Source: Magnetospirillum moscoviense (GTDB taxonomy: Bacteria > Pseudomonadota > Alphaproteobacteria > Rhodospirillales > Magnetospirillaceae). Taken from it: 64,000 nucleotides of DNA. The position numbers and the translations under genes are program-made. Positions within the stretch are counted from its first letter, which is position 1; each line of letters begins with the position of its first letter. The DNA lies in the NCBI RefSeq assembly GCF_001650635.1, contig NZ_LWQU01000207.1, positions 1 to 64,000 on the forward strand, given 5' to 3'. The notes below the pieces were generated by a model. That model searched no databases. It was not told the DNA's origin and saw only the letters and a list, made by a program, of their open reading frames with translations. Below are positions 54,511 to 63,744 of the stretch, piece after piece.

Positions 54511-55581
54511 ATGAGCCAGTTGCGCCGTCCCGACGAATGTGGTGTGCCCGAGGCCACCCAGTTTATGCATCCGGTCCTGAAGAAGAATTATGGACAGTGG
54601 GCCTATCACGACCGGCCCCGCCCGGGCGTTCTGCGCCACGTGTCCAATTCCGGCGAACAGGTGTTCACCGTCAAGGCCGGCACCCAGCGCCAGATGGACG
54701 TCTATACCATCCGCAATCTGTGCGACATCGCCGACCAGTTCTGCGACGGCTATATCCGCTTCACCATCCGTTCGGCGGTCGAGTTCATGACCCCCGACGA
54801 AGCCAAGGTGCAGCCGCTGATCGACGCCCTGGAAAAGGCCGGCTATCCGGTCGGCGGCACCGGCAACTCGGTGGGCTTCATCAGCCACACCCAGGGCTGG
54901 CTGCACTGCGACATCCCCGGCACCGACGCCTCGGGCGTGGTCAAGTCGCTGATGGACGAGTTGTCGGAAGAGTTCCGCAACGAAGAGATGCCCAACCGCG
55001 TCAAGATCACCACCAGCTGCTGCCAGATCAATTGCGGCGGCCAGGGTGACATCGCCATCAACATCCAGCACACCAAGCCGCCGGTGATCAACCACGACCT
55101 GGTGGCCGGCGTCTGCGAGCGTCCGGCGGTCATCGCCCGCTGCCCGGTGGCGGCCATCCGGCCGGCCCTGGTCAACGGCAAGCCGACCCTGGAAGTCGAC
55201 GAAAAGAAGTGCGTGTGCTGCGGCGCCTGCTATCCGCCGTGCCCGCCCATGCAGATCAACGATCCGCAAAACTCGAAGATCGCCATCTGGGTCGGCGGCA
55301 AGCATTCCTCGACCCGCTCGAAGCCGATGTTCCACAAGCTGGTCGCCGCCGGCATCCCGAACAACGCGCCCCGCTGGCCGGAAGCCGCCGAGATCGTCAA
55401 GTCGATCCTGGGCGCCTACAAGAAGGACGCCCGGGCCTGGGAACGCATGGGCGAGTGGATCGAGCGCATCGGTTGGCCGCGCTTCTTCGAACTGACCGGT
55501 CTGCCGTTCACCAAGTACCATGTGGATAGCTGGCGCGGTGGTCGTTCGAACCTGAACCAGTCCGCCCATCTGCACTTCTAG
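54511..55581 (+). CDS. dsrB: Dissimilatory sulfite reductase beta subunit
   Basis: Partner of DsrA. 356 residues, with the cluster/sirohaem segment TTSCCQINCGGQGD (C170, C171, C175) and a ferredoxin domain with C211 and C234-C237-C240-C244 (CVCCGACYPPC). The gap to dsrA is 38 bases with AGGGAGC as ribosome site. The end has the DsrB-typical RFFELTGLPFTKYHVD. Confidence 0.97.
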   Translation: MSQLRRPDECGVPEATQFMHPVLKKNYGQWAYHDRPRPGVLRHVSNSGEQVFTVKAGTQRQMDVYTIRNLCDIADQFCDGYIRFTIRSAVEFMTPDEAKVQPLIDALEKAGYPVGGTGNSVGFISHTQGWLHCDIPGTDASGVVKSLMDELSEEFRNEEMPNRVKITTSCCQINCGGQGDIAINIQHTKPPVINHDLVAGVCERPAVIARCPVAAIRPALVNGKPTLEVDEKKCVCCGACYPPCPPMQINDPQNSKIAIWVGGKHSSTRSKPMFHKLVAAGIPNNAPRWPEAAEIVKSILGAYKKDARAWERMGEWIERIGWPRFFELTGLPFTKYHVDSWRGGRSNLNQSAHLHF

Positions 55582-55599
55582 GCTTGGGGAAGAAAGCAC

Positions 55600-55959
55600 A
55601 TGAAGTTCGGCATTTTGGTCAACGAAGGCCCTTACAACCATCAGGCTTCGGACTCCGCTTACCAGTTCGCCAAGGCGGCGCTGGAAAAGGGTCACGAGAT
55701 CTTCCGGGTCTTCTTCTATTACGACGGCGTCTTGAACGCGACGAAGCATTCCGAGCCGCCGTCGGATGACCGCAACGTGATCAAGAACTGGCAGAAGCTG
55801 GCCGAGGATCACAAGGTCGATCTGGTCGTCTGCGTCGCCGCCGGCTTGCGCCGCGGCATCGTCGAGAGCAGCCTGGCCCCGGGTTTCCGTATTTCGGGCC
55901 TGGGTCAGCTGATCGAGTCGGGCATTCAGTGTGACCGTATGGTCACCTTCGGCGATTAA
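55600..55959 (+). CDS. dsrE: Sulfurtransferase complex subunit DsrE
   Basis: 119 residues. The persulfide-carrying Cys is C78 in VVCVAAGLRRGI, the same position as in Allochromatium vinosum DsrE. With DsrF and DsrH it forms a hexamer that accepts sulfur from TusA and passes it to DsrC. Its presence marks the oxidative direction of the pathway. Confidence 0.96.
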   Translation: MKFGILVNEGPYNHQASDSAYQFAKAALEKGHEIFRVFFYYDGVLNATKHSEPPSDDRNVIKNWQKLAEDHKVDLVVCVAAGLRRGIVESSLAPGFRISGLGQLIESGIQCDRMVTFGD

Positions 55960-55971
55960 GGGAGGCCTAAG

Positions 55972-56355
55972 ATGGAAGAGGATTTCGAGGGCGGAATCGT
56001 CAAGAAGTTCATGTATGTGAACCGCAAGGCCCCCTATGGCACCGTCTATGCGCTGGAAGTGCTGGAAATGGTGCTGATTTCGGCGGCCTTCGACCAGGAT
56101 GTGCATGTCGCGTTCCTGGATGACGGCATCTACCAGATCAAGAAGGGCCAGGACACCAAGGAACTTGGCCACAAGAACTTCTCGCCGACCTATCGGGCGC
56201 TGGAAGGCTATGACATCGAGAAGCTGTATGTCGAACAGGAAAGCCTGGACGAACGCGGCCTGACCGAAGCCGACCTTCTGGTTCCCGTCGAGGTCATCAG
56301 CCGCGCCGAAATGGCCAAGCTGATGGGCGAGATGGACGTGATCCTGACCGCGTAA
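55972..56355 (+). CDS. dsrF: Sulfurtransferase complex subunit DsrF
   Basis: 127 residues of the DsrE/F fold (KFMYVNRKAPYGTVYALEVLEMVLISAAF, VAFLDDGIYQI). The whole protein lacks cysteine, so it is structural within the DsrEFH hexamer. GGGAGG precedes the ATG; the gap to dsrE is 12 bases. Confidence 0.95.
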   Translation: MEEDFEGGIVKKFMYVNRKAPYGTVYALEVLEMVLISAAFDQDVHVAFLDDGIYQIKKGQDTKELGHKNFSPTYRALEGYDIEKLYVEQESLDERGLTEADLLVPVEVISRAEMAKLMGEMDVILTA

Positions 56356-56368
56356 AGGGGCAAATCCG

Positions 56369-56677
56369 ATGAGCATTCTGCACACCGTCAACAAGAGCCC
56401 CTTCGAGCGTTCGAACCTGGATAGCTGCCTGAAGCACGCCAATCAGGGCGATTCGGTGCTGTTGCTGGAAGACGCCGTGGTCGCCGCCATCGCCGGCACC
56501 GCCTTCGCCGCCCGTCTGACCGACGCGGCCAAGATGGTCAAGCTGTGCGTGCTGGGCGCCGATCTCAAGGCGCGTGGGCTTGATCCGGCCAAGGTCATCG
56601 ACGGCGTCGCCGTTGTCGATTACGCCGCCTTCGTCGACATGGCCGCCGCCAACAACGCGGTCCATGCCTGGTTATAA
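56369..56677 (+). CDS. dsrH: Sulfurtransferase complex subunit DsrH
   Basis: 102 residues; conserved C20 in SNLDSCLKHA, also present in TusB proteins. SILHTVNKSPFE and DSVLLLEDAV are family landmarks. Third component of DsrEFH, 13 bases after dsrF. Confidence 0.95.
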   Translation: MSILHTVNKSPFERSNLDSCLKHANQGDSVLLLEDAVVAAIAGTAFAARLTDAAKMVKLCVLGADLKARGLDPAKVIDGVAVVDYAAFVDMAAANNAVHAWL

Positions 56678-56713
56678 TCTCGGGGTACCCAAATAAATAG
56701 GGAGAGTGGAGAC

Positions 56714-57046
56714 ATGGCTTATTCTGTTTCGGGCAAGAGCATCGAGGCCGATGAAGAGGGTTACCTGGTTGACATCAACCAGTGGAACGAAGAGCTGGCC
56801 GATCTGATCGCCAAGGACGAGGGCATCACCATGAGCCCCGAGCATTGGGAAGTCGTCAACTTCCTGCGCGAATATTATGCCGAGTACCAGATTGCTCCGG
56901 CCGTGCGCGTGCTCACCAAGGCCATCGCCAAGAAGATGGGCCCGGAAAAGGGCAGCAACAAGTACCTGTACGAGCTGTTCCCGTACGGCCCCGGCAAGCA
57001 GGCGTGCAAGATCGCCGGTCTGCCCAAGCCGACCGGCTGCGTCTAA
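56714..57046 (+). CDS. dsrC: Sulfur carrier protein DsrC
   Basis: 110 residues. The mobile C-terminal arm holds both functional cysteines, C98 (KQACKIAG) and penultimate C109 (PTGCV), so this is true DsrC and not the one-Cys TusE form. DsrC carries the sulfur atom as a trisulfide or persulfide between DsrEFH, DsrAB and DsrMKJOP. GGGAGAGTGG precedes the ATG. Confidence 0.97.
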   Translation: MAYSVSGKSIEADEEGYLVDINQWNEELADLIAKDEGITMSPEHWEVVNFLREYYAEYQIAPAVRVLTKAIAKKMGPEKGSNKYLYELFPYGPGKQACKIAGLPKPTGCV

Positions 57047-57058
57047 GGTTTTCGTTGG

Positions 57059-57123
57059 CGTCGCCCCCGCGCAAGCGGGGGCCCAGTTTGAAGCTGGATG
57101 TCCGCGCTCGCGCGGACATGACG
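57059..57123. repeat. Palindromic repeat in the dsrC-dsrM gap
   Basis: Two hairpins, GCCCCCGC/GCGGGGGC (57063-57082) and ATGTCCGCG/CGCGGACAT (57098-57119), are bracketed by CGTC and GACG. The layout copies the extragenic palindromes frequent in alphaproteobacterial genomes (CCCGCG..CGCGGG, GGATGTCCGCG). In the transcript it would stabilise the upstream dsrC message or cut expression of the genes after it. Confidence 0.65.
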
Positions 57124-57170
57124 GGACTTTGCGTGCGTGAAGGGACTGCTTCGGCGGGAGCGAGGAAGAC

Positions 57171-57899
57171 GTGACAACCCTATTCGCCATCCTGTTCTAC
57201 ACGGCCTTTGCCGTGCTGCTGGCCGGCCTGGGCTTCAAGATCGCCCAGTTCGCCCGCACGCCCGCGCCGTTGAAGATCCCCACCACCCCCGGGCCGATCA
57301 CCACCCCCGGAATCGCCTTCCGTCTGGGACGCGAGGCGGTGCTGTTCGAAAGCCTGTTCAAGTCCAACAAGCCCTTGTGGATCTTCGCCATCATCTTCCA
57401 CTTCGGCCTGTTCGTGGTGCTGGCCCGTCACTTGCGCTATTTCCAGGAACCGGTGTGGTTTTGGGTCGGTCTGGTCCAGCCGTTCGGCCTGTATGCCGGC
57501 CTGGCGATGGTCGCCGGCCTGGGCCTGCTGTTGCTCCGCCGTTTCGTGATCGACCGCGTCGTCTATGTCACCAGCCCGTCCGACATCTTGATGCTGCTGC
57601 TGCTGCTGGGCATCGGGATTACCGGCCTGGGCATGACCACGCTGGCCCATACGGACATCATCGCGGTCAAGGCGTTCTTCCTGGGGCTGATGCGCTTTTC
57701 CATCCAGCCGCTGCCGACTGATCCCGCCTTGCTGGTGCATCTGGCGCTGGTGGCGGTTCTGATGATCGTCTTCCCGTTCTCGAAGCTTTTGCATGCGCCC
57801 GGACTGTTCTTCAGCCCGACCCGCAATCAGAAAGACGACCCGCGCGAGCGCCGCCATTTGTCCGACTGGGCGGCTAAGCTTGAAGCGGGAAGGAACTGA
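57171..57899 (+). CDS. dsrM: DsrM, membrane b-type cytochrome subunit
   Basis: 242 residues from a GTG start with GAGGAAG upstream. About five or six membrane helices of the NarI fold, with His residues for haem b (FHFGLFVVLARHLRYF, LHAPGLFF). DsrM exchanges electrons between the quinone pool and DsrK. Ends 3 bases before dsrK. Confidence 0.94.
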   Translation: MTTLFAILFYTAFAVLLAGLGFKIAQFARTPAPLKIPTTPGPITTPGIAFRLGREAVLFESLFKSNKPLWIFAIIFHFGLFVVLARHLRYFQEPVWFWVGLVQPFGLYAGLAMVAGLGLLLLRRFVIDRVVYVTSPSDILMLLLLLGIGITGLGMTTLAHTDIIAVKAFFLGLMRFSIQPLPTDPALLVHLALVAVLMIVFPFSKLLHAPGLFFSPTRNQKDDPRERRHLSDWAAKLEAGRN

Positions 57900-57902
57900 C
57901 CC

Positions 57903-59414
57903 ATGGCCGATATCGACGTTCCTGTCCTGGGTGATCCCGCCGAGCGCGAGATTCCGGCGATCCATCCCGGTGCGATGGCCGGCTCGAAGCCCTATGTCGC
58001 CCAAGCCGTCCACCAGGAGCCCCTGGGCTTCGCCGGCGAACTGCCCGAGGATTGGCAGGCCAAGGCGCTGGGCCGCATGGGCGACCTGCTGGGCCGCTAC
58101 CGCTCGCTGCAGGTGTTCATGGACATCTGCGTCAAGTGCGGCGCCTGCACCGACAAGTGCCATTACTTCATCGGCACCGGCGACCCCAAGAACATGCCGG
58201 TGGCCCGTCAGGACCTGTTCCGCTCGGTCTATCGCCGCTATTTCACTCCGGCCGGCCGCGCCCTGGGGGCCATCGGCCTGGGCAGCCTGGTCGGCGCCAA
58301 GGAATTCACCCGCGAGCTGCTGGACGAGTGGTTCAACTACTTCCACCAGTGCTCGCAGTGCCGGCGCTGTTCGGTGTTCTGCCCCTACGGCATCGATACC
58401 GCCGAGGTGTCGATGGCCGCGCGCGACGTGATGAACCACATCGGCATGGGCCATAAGTACGCCAACGAGATCATCGGCAAGGTCCACAAGATCGGCAACA
58501 ATCTGGGCCTGCCGGCTCCGGCCTTGCTCGATACGCTGGAAGGGCTGGAAGAGGACGTCAAGGACGAGACCGGCCAGGACGTCAAGTTCCCGATCGATGT
58601 CGAGGGCGCCGAGGTCCTGCTGGTCACCCCCTCGGCCGACTTCTTCGCCGAGCCGCATGTTTTGGGCCTGATCGGCTATGCCAAGGTGTTCCATGCCGCG
58701 GGCATTTCGTGGACCTTGTCCACCAAGGCCTCGGAAGCCGGCAATTTCGGCATGTTCATCGGCAATTACGAGCAGATGCGCAAGATTTCCATGCGTATCC
58801 GCGAGGCGGCCCAGGAACTGAAGGTCAAGCGCATCGTCTTCGGCGAGTGCGGCCATGCCTGGCGCGTCGCCTATTCCTTCCTCAACACCCTGGCCGGCCC
58901 GTGGGACTTCCTGGACCCGCGCTATCCGGTGCCGCAGCACATCCTGGAAGTCACCGACGGGCTGATCAAGAAGGGCGGCATCAAGCTCGACAAGTCCGGC
59001 AATGACGGCATGGTGCTGACCGTGCACGATTCGTGCAACGTGGCGCGTGCCAGCCGGATGGGCGATTGTCCCGGCGGCCAGTTCACCATTCCGCGCGACG
59101 TCATCAAGGCCAGCGTGCCGAAATTCGTCGACATGCATCCCGACACCACCCACGAGAAGACCTTCTGCTGTGGCGGCGGTGGCGGCTTGCTGACCGACGA
59201 GTTGCTGGATTTGCGCGTCAAGGGCGCCAAGCCCCGCATGGAAGCCCTGAAGGACGTGATCGACCGCGAAGGCGTCACCCACATGGCCGCCATGTGCGCG
59301 ATCTGCAAGGCCCAGTTTACCAAGATCCTGCCGATTTACGGCTACGACAGAGAGATGGTGGTTTCGGTTCACCAGCTGGTGAGCAATTCCATCCTTCTCG
59401 GCAACAACGATTAA
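57903..59414 (+). CDS. dsrK: DsrK, HdrD-like iron-sulfur catalytic subunit
   Basis: 503 residues. N-terminal CVKCGACTDKC and CSQCRRCSVFCPYGID bind two 4Fe-4S clusters. Two CCG-like regions follow (GECGHAWR, then FCCGGGGGLL), the site of a noncubane cluster that handles the DsrC disulfide or trisulfide. Cytoplasmic face of the DsrMKJOP complex. Confidence 0.95.
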   Translation: MADIDVPVLGDPAEREIPAIHPGAMAGSKPYVAQAVHQEPLGFAGELPEDWQAKALGRMGDLLGRYRSLQVFMDICVKCGACTDKCHYFIGTGDPKNMPVARQDLFRSVYRRYFTPAGRALGAIGLGSLVGAKEFTRELLDEWFNYFHQCSQCRRCSVFCPYGIDTAEVSMAARDVMNHIGMGHKYANEIIGKVHKIGNNLGLPAPALLDTLEGLEEDVKDETGQDVKFPIDVEGAEVLLVTPSADFFAEPHVLGLIGYAKVFHAAGISWTLSTKASEAGNFGMFIGNYEQMRKISMRIREAAQELKVKRIVFGECGHAWRVAYSFLNTLAGPWDFLDPRYPVPQHILEVTDGLIKKGGIKLDKSGNDGMVLTVHDSCNVARASRMGDCPGGQFTIPRDVIKASVPKFVDMHPDTTHEKTFCCGGGGGLLTDELLDLRVKGAKPRMEALKDVIDREGVTHMAAMCAICKAQFTKILPIYGYDREMVVSVHQLVSNSILLGNND

Positions 59415-59436
59415 GATAAGTTCAAGGGAGACCACC

Positions 59437-61389
59437 ATGGCTAAGACCACCGCCAAGGCCATCACCGAGGGCAAGAATTACCGCCGTTACAAAGACGGCG
59501 ATTACGAGCCGTCGGCCTGGCAGGACGAGATCTTCAAGGCCGGATGGTCGCACAAGTGCCCGACCTACGTGCTGCGCACGCCGCCCTGCTCGGGCTCGTG
59601 CCCGTCGGGTCACGACATCCGCGGCTGGCTGGACATCGTGCGCGGCATCGAAAAGCCCGCCGAGGGCCAGAGCTGGCAGGAATACGCCTTCCGCCGCATG
59701 ACCGAGGCCAACCCGTTCCCGTCGGTGATGGGCCGCGTCTGCCCGGCGCCCTGCGAGCAGGGCTGCAATCGCAACATGGTGGAAGAGCACGTCGGCATCA
59801 ATTCGGTCGAGCATTTCGTCGGCGATTGGGCCATCGAAAACAACATGACCTTCGCCAAGCCGGATCATGAAACCGGCAAGAAGATCGCCGTCATCGGCGG
59901 CGGCCCGGCCGGCCTGTCGGCGGCCTACCAGCTGCGCAAGAAGGGCCACGCGGTCACCTTGTTCGAGGACAAGCCGGAACTGGGCGGCTTCATGCGCTAT
60001 GGCATTCCCGGCTACCGCACGCCGCGCGACAAGCTGGACGCCGAGATCAAGCGCATCATCGACACCGGCATCACCGTCAAGACCAATTGCCGTGTCGGCC
60101 GTGATCTCAAGGTTGCCGACCTCGAGCGCGATTTCGACGCCATCTTCTGGGGCGTCGGCACCCATGCCGGCCGCGGCCTGCCGCTCCCCGGCTGGGCCGA
60201 TACGCCCAATTGCGTCTCGGGCGTCGCCTTCCTGAAGGCCTTCAACGAGGGGCGTCTGCAGGCCGTCACCGGCCGCATCATCGTCGTCGGCGGTGGCGAC
60301 ACCTCGATCGACGTCGCCTCGGTGGCCCGTCGCCTGGGCCACATCAAGGAAGTGTCGAGCCAGGACCGCATCGAGCACATCATCCTGGGCCAGACCGCCC
60401 ACGACGTCGCCGCCACCGCCCAGCGCGAGGGCTGCACCACCACGCTGACCAGCCTGTTCCCGGTCGAGAAGATGATGGCGGCCGAGCGCGAGGTGGAAGA
60501 CGCCAAGCGTGAAGGCATCGACATCAAGGGCGGCGTGATGCCCCTCGAGGTGCTGAAGGGTGCCGACGGCCGCGCCACCGGCCTCAAGATGTGCAAGTGC
60601 ACCATGAACGGCATGGTCCCCGAGCCCATCGCCGGCACCGAATTCATCGTCGAAGGCGACCTGATCGTCGCCGCCATCGGCCAGAAGGGCGATCTGGTCG
60701 ATCTGCCGGAAATGGACAATGGCAACGGCTTCATCAATGCCGACAAGACCATGCGGGTGCCGGGCAAGCCGAAGCATTTCGTCGGTGGCGACGTGGTCCG
60801 TCCGCATCTGTTGACCACCGCCGTCGGCCATGGCCGCATCGCCGCCGCCTCGATCGAGGACTTCCTGGAATCGGGCGAGATAGCCAAGCGTCCCAAGGTC
60901 GATGTTCACCAGTTCAACCTGCTGAACAAGCTGCGCGAGACCAACCTGAGCCCCGAACCCTATGACGGCACCGCCACCCGGGGCACCTCGACCGCCAAGT
61001 TCGCCGTCCACAATTTCGAGGACCGCGCTTCGGCCGAGATCATCCCGCACGACCAGCTGTTCCTGGGCCACTTCACCCAGGTCGCGCGCAACCACCGCGA
61101 CGAGGTGCATATCGGCGCCGACGAGGTGATCGGCAATTTCGCCGAGCGTCTGATGCCGCTGTCGGAAAAGACCGTCGTCGATGAGGCCAAGCGCTGCATG
61201 TCGTGCGGCCTGTGCTTCGAGTGCGACAATTGCGTGGTGTTCTGCCCGCAGGGCGCGGTCAGCCGCGTCTCGAAGAAGGAACGCACCACCGGTCGCTATG
61301 TGGAAACCGATTACTCGAAGTGCATCGGTTGCCATATCTGCTTCGACGTGTGCCCGACCGGGTACATCCAGATGGGCCTGGGCGAGTAA
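59437..61389 (+). CDS. dsrL: DsrL, NAD(P)H-linked iron-sulfur flavoprotein
   Basis: 650 residues related to GltB-small-subunit-type oxidoreductases: N-terminal cluster motif (CPAPCEQGCN), FAD site IGGGPAGLSAAYQLRK, pyridine-nucleotide site VVGGGDTSIDVASVARRLG, and a C-terminal pair of ferredoxin motifs (CMSCGLCFECDNCVVFCP and CIGCHICFDVCPTGY). In A. vinosum DsrL is required for sulfur oxidation and moves electrons from DsrAB to NAD+. DsrL subtype was not determined. Confidence 0.95.
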   Translation: MAKTTAKAITEGKNYRRYKDGDYEPSAWQDEIFKAGWSHKCPTYVLRTPPCSGSCPSGHDIRGWLDIVRGIEKPAEGQSWQEYAFRRMTEANPFPSVMGRVCPAPCEQGCNRNMVEEHVGINSVEHFVGDWAIENNMTFAKPDHETGKKIAVIGGGPAGLSAAYQLRKKGHAVTLFEDKPELGGFMRYGIPGYRTPRDKLDAEIKRIIDTGITVKTNCRVGRDLKVADLERDFDAIFWGVGTHAGRGLPLPGWADTPNCVSGVAFLKAFNEGRLQAVTGRIIVVGGGDTSIDVASVARRLGHIKEVSSQDRIEHIILGQTAHDVAATAQREGCTTTLTSLFPVEKMMAAEREVEDAKREGIDIKGGVMPLEVLKGADGRATGLKMCKCTMNGMVPEPIAGTEFIVEGDLIVAAIGQKGDLVDLPEMDNGNGFINADKTMRVPGKPKHFVGGDVVRPHLLTTAVGHGRIAAASIEDFLESGEIAKRPKVDVHQFNLLNKLRETNLSPEPYDGTATRGTSTAKFAVHNFEDRASAEIIPHDQLFLGHFTQVARNHRDEVHIGADEVIGNFAERLMPLSEKTVVDEAKRCMSCGLCFECDNCVVFCPQGAVSRVSKKERTTGRYVETDYSKCIGCHICFDVCPTGYIQMGLGE

Positions 61390-61401
61390 GGATCGACGGC
61401 C

Positions 61402-61785
61402 ATGCGCGCTTGGGTGCTGTCATTGCTGATGGGGTTGGTCTGGCTGACCGGTCAGGCCTGGGCGGGCGATATTTCGCCCGTCATCCCCAAGGCGCAAGGG
61501 GCCTGCGTCGATGAGCCGCAGGCCATGCGACGCCATCATTTCGACTATCTGAAGCACCAGCGCGACGACACGCTGCGGTCGGGCATCCGGGGCGCCAAGT
61601 ATTCCTTGAAGGAATGCGTGTCGTGCCATGCCCTGCGCGGCCATGACGGCAAGGCGGTCCCGGTCAATGCCGAGGGCCAGTTCTGCCAGTCGTGCCATTC
61701 CTATGCCGCGGTGTCGATCGATTGCTTCACCTGCCACGCCACCGTGCCGGACAAGGCGCCGAAAACGGCCGGAGTGACCCAATGA
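61402..61785 (+). CDS. dsrJ: DsrJ, triheme cytochrome c
   Basis: 127 residues with an uncleaved or cleaved N-terminal signal (MRAWVLSLLMGLVWLTGQAWA) and exactly three haem c motifs: CVSCH, CQSCH and CFTCH. Periplasmic subunit of DsrMKJOP; one haem in the A. vinosum protein has His/Cys ligation. The stop overlaps the dsrO start (ATGA). Confidence 0.95.
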   Translation: MRAWVLSLLMGLVWLTGQAWAGDISPVIPKAQGACVDEPQAMRRHHFDYLKHQRDDTLRSGIRGAKYSLKECVSCHALRGHDGKAVPVNAEGQFCQSCHSYAAVSIDCFTCHATVPDKAPKTAGVTQ

Positions 61786-62507
61786 CCGAGACCACTCGCC
61801 GTGACCTGCTGAAGGGAGCCGCCGGGGCCGTCGTCCTGGCCCCCGGCCTGACCCTGATCGCTGCAAAGGCCCAGGCCCGCGCCCCTGGTTCCGCCGCCAG
61901 CGCCGCCAACCGCTTCGGGCTGCTGATCGACACCGGGAAGTGCGATTCCGGCTGCACCGCCTGCGTCGATGCCTGCAAGACCGAGATGGGGCTGACCGGC
62001 CACGACCGTCCGGCCACCGACGTCCAATATATCCGCAAGGTCAACGTCAAGGACCCGGCCACCGGTGCGGCTCATTCGGTGCCGGTGATGTGCCAGCATT
62101 GCGCCAAGCCGCCTTGCGTCGATGTCTGCCCGACCGGGGCCAGCATGAAGCGGGCCGACGGCATCGTTTTGGTCGATCGCCACATCTGCATCGGCTGTCG
62201 CTATTGCATGATGGCCTGCCCCTACAAGGCGCGTTCGTTCGCCCACGAGGACCAAACCAATCAGCGCGAAGCCAATCCGCGCGGCAAGGGCTGCGTCGAG
62301 GCCTGCACGCTGTGCGCCCACCGCATCGATGCCGGGGCCAAGCCGGCCTGCGTCGAGGCCTGCGCAGCCACCGGCAAGGCGGCGATCCTGTTCGGCGATC
62401 TGGCCGACCCCAATTCCGAATTGTCCCGCCGCGTCGCGGCCGAGGCCAGCACCCGCATCCGCGCCGATCTGGGCACCGGTCCGGCCGTGCGCTATCAGGG
62501 GATCTGA
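61782..62507 (+). CDS. dsrO: DsrO, Tat-exported iron-sulfur protein
   Basis: 241 residues: twin-arginine signal TRRDLLKGAAGAVVLAPGL, then 4Fe-4S motifs CDSGCTACVDAC, CQHCAKPPCVDVCPTGA, CIGCRYCMMACPYKA and CTLCAHRI...CVEACA, i.e. the four-cluster pattern of HmeA/DmsB-like proteins. Periplasmic electron carrier between DsrJ and DsrP. Confidence 0.95.
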   Translation: MTETTRRDLLKGAAGAVVLAPGLTLIAAKAQARAPGSAASAANRFGLLIDTGKCDSGCTACVDACKTEMGLTGHDRPATDVQYIRKVNVKDPATGAAHSVPVMCQHCAKPPCVDVCPTGASMKRADGIVLVDRHICIGCRYCMMACPYKARSFAHEDQTNQREANPRGKGCVEACTLCAHRIDAGAKPACVEACAATGKAAILFGDLADPNSELSRRVAAEASTRIRADLGTGPAVRYQGI

Positions 62508-62509
62508 CC

Positions 62510-63688
62510 ATGAAGCGCATCACCTTCCGGGAACTGACCCCGATGACCACCGGCTGGCTGGCCCTGATGGGCGCCCTGCTGGTCGTGGCCGCCATCGCCG
62601 GCGCCGCCGTGCTGTACATGGAACATCAGGGCCATTGGGTCACCGGCATGACCAACCAGGTCGTCTGGGGCACGCCGCACGTCTTCGCCATCTTCCTGAT
62701 CGTCGCCGCCTCGGGGGCGTTGAACGTCGCCTCGATCGGCTCGGTGTTCGGGCGCGAGCCCTATCAGCCGCTGGGCCGGCTGTCGGGCCTGTTGGCCATC
62801 GCCCTGCTGGCCGGCGGCCTGGCGGTGCTGGTGCTTGATCTCGGTCGGCCCGACCGGCTGATCGTCGCCATGACCCACTTCAATTTCAAATCCATCTTCG
62901 CCTGGAACGTCATTCTGTATTCCGGCTTCTTCGCCATCGTCGGCGCCTATCTGTGGACGATGATGGATTGGAAGATGAAGGGCTATTACAAGGGCGCCGC
63001 CGTCACCGCCTTCGTCTGGCGCCTGGTGCTGACCACCGGTACCGGCTCGATCTTCGGCTTCCTGATGGCCCGCGACGCCTATAATTCGGCGGTGATGGCG
63101 CCGTTGTTCATCGCCATGTCCTTCGCCTTCGGCCTGGCCGCCTTCATCCTGGTGGTGATGGGCGCCTATGCGGGAAGCGGCCGGCCGGTGGCGCCCGAGT
63201 TGGTGACCCGCATGGGCCGGCTGCTCGGCCTGTTCTGCGCCGCCAATCTGTATTTCGTCGCGGTCCAGCATCTGACCGCCCTGTACATGGCCGACCGCGG
63301 CGCGGTGGAAGCCTTCATCCTGGCCGATGGCGGCATCTACACCCTGCTGTTCTGGGGCGTTCAGGTCGCCCTGGGCGGGCTGGTGCCGATGGCCATCTTG
63401 TTCTCGAAGAACGCCACCCGCTGCACCGTGCGTTTCGCCGCCATCCTGGTGATGATCGGCGGCTTCGCCCAGGTCTATGTCATCCTGATCGGCGGTCAGG
63501 CCTTCCCGTTGAACCTGTTCCCGGGGATGGAGGTGTCGTCCTCGTTCCAGGATGGGGTGGTCGGGACCTATGCCCCCAGCCTGCCCGAAGTGCTGCTGGG
63601 CATCGGCGGTTTCGCCGTCGCCGGCCTGATCACCTTGGTCGGCGCCACCTTCCTGCGCATCCTGCCGGACAGCCTGGCGGCCGACTAA
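62510..63688 (+). CDS. dsrP: DsrP, NrfD-type membrane subunit
   Basis: 392 residues, about ten membrane helices, NrfD/PsrC fold (GTPHVFAIFLIVAASGALNVASIGSVF, LVLDLGRPDRLIVAMTHFNFKSIFAWN). Second quinone-interacting subunit of DsrMKJOP. Two bases separate it from dsrO. Last dsr gene here. Confidence 0.95.
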   Translation: MKRITFRELTPMTTGWLALMGALLVVAAIAGAAVLYMEHQGHWVTGMTNQVVWGTPHVFAIFLIVAASGALNVASIGSVFGREPYQPLGRLSGLLAIALLAGGLAVLVLDLGRPDRLIVAMTHFNFKSIFAWNVILYSGFFAIVGAYLWTMMDWKMKGYYKGAAVTAFVWRLVLTTGTGSIFGFLMARDAYNSAVMAPLFIAMSFAFGLAAFILVVMGAYAGSGRPVAPELVTRMGRLLGLFCAANLYFVAVQHLTALYMADRGAVEAFILADGGIYTLLFWGVQVALGGLVPMAILFSKNATRCTVRFAAILVMIGGFAQVYVILIGGQAFPLNLFPGMEVSSSFQDGVVGTYAPSLPEVLLGIGGFAVAGLITLVGATFLRILPDSLAAD

Positions 63689-63712
63689 GCATCCAGAAAA
63701 TCCATCGTGCCG

Positions 63713-63744
63713 ACGGCGCGGGCCAAGGGTCCCGCGCCGTTTGC
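63713..63744 (+). terminator. Hairpin after the dsr operon
   Basis: A 10-bp perfect stem, ACGGCGCGGG/CCCGCGCCGT, with an 8-base loop lies 24 bases after the dsrP stop. Only TTTG-like bases follow (TTGCATG), so termination strength is uncertain. Confidence 0.55.

Noticed and set aside
53222-55581. Reductive (sulfate-reducer) type of DsrAB
   Set aside because: Presence of dsrEFH and dsrL and absence of dsrD indicate the oxidative pathway.
57180-59474. A 764-codon minus-strand frame opposite dsrM and dsrK
   Set aside because: No recognisable domain; both dsr genes on the plus strand carry full motif sets.
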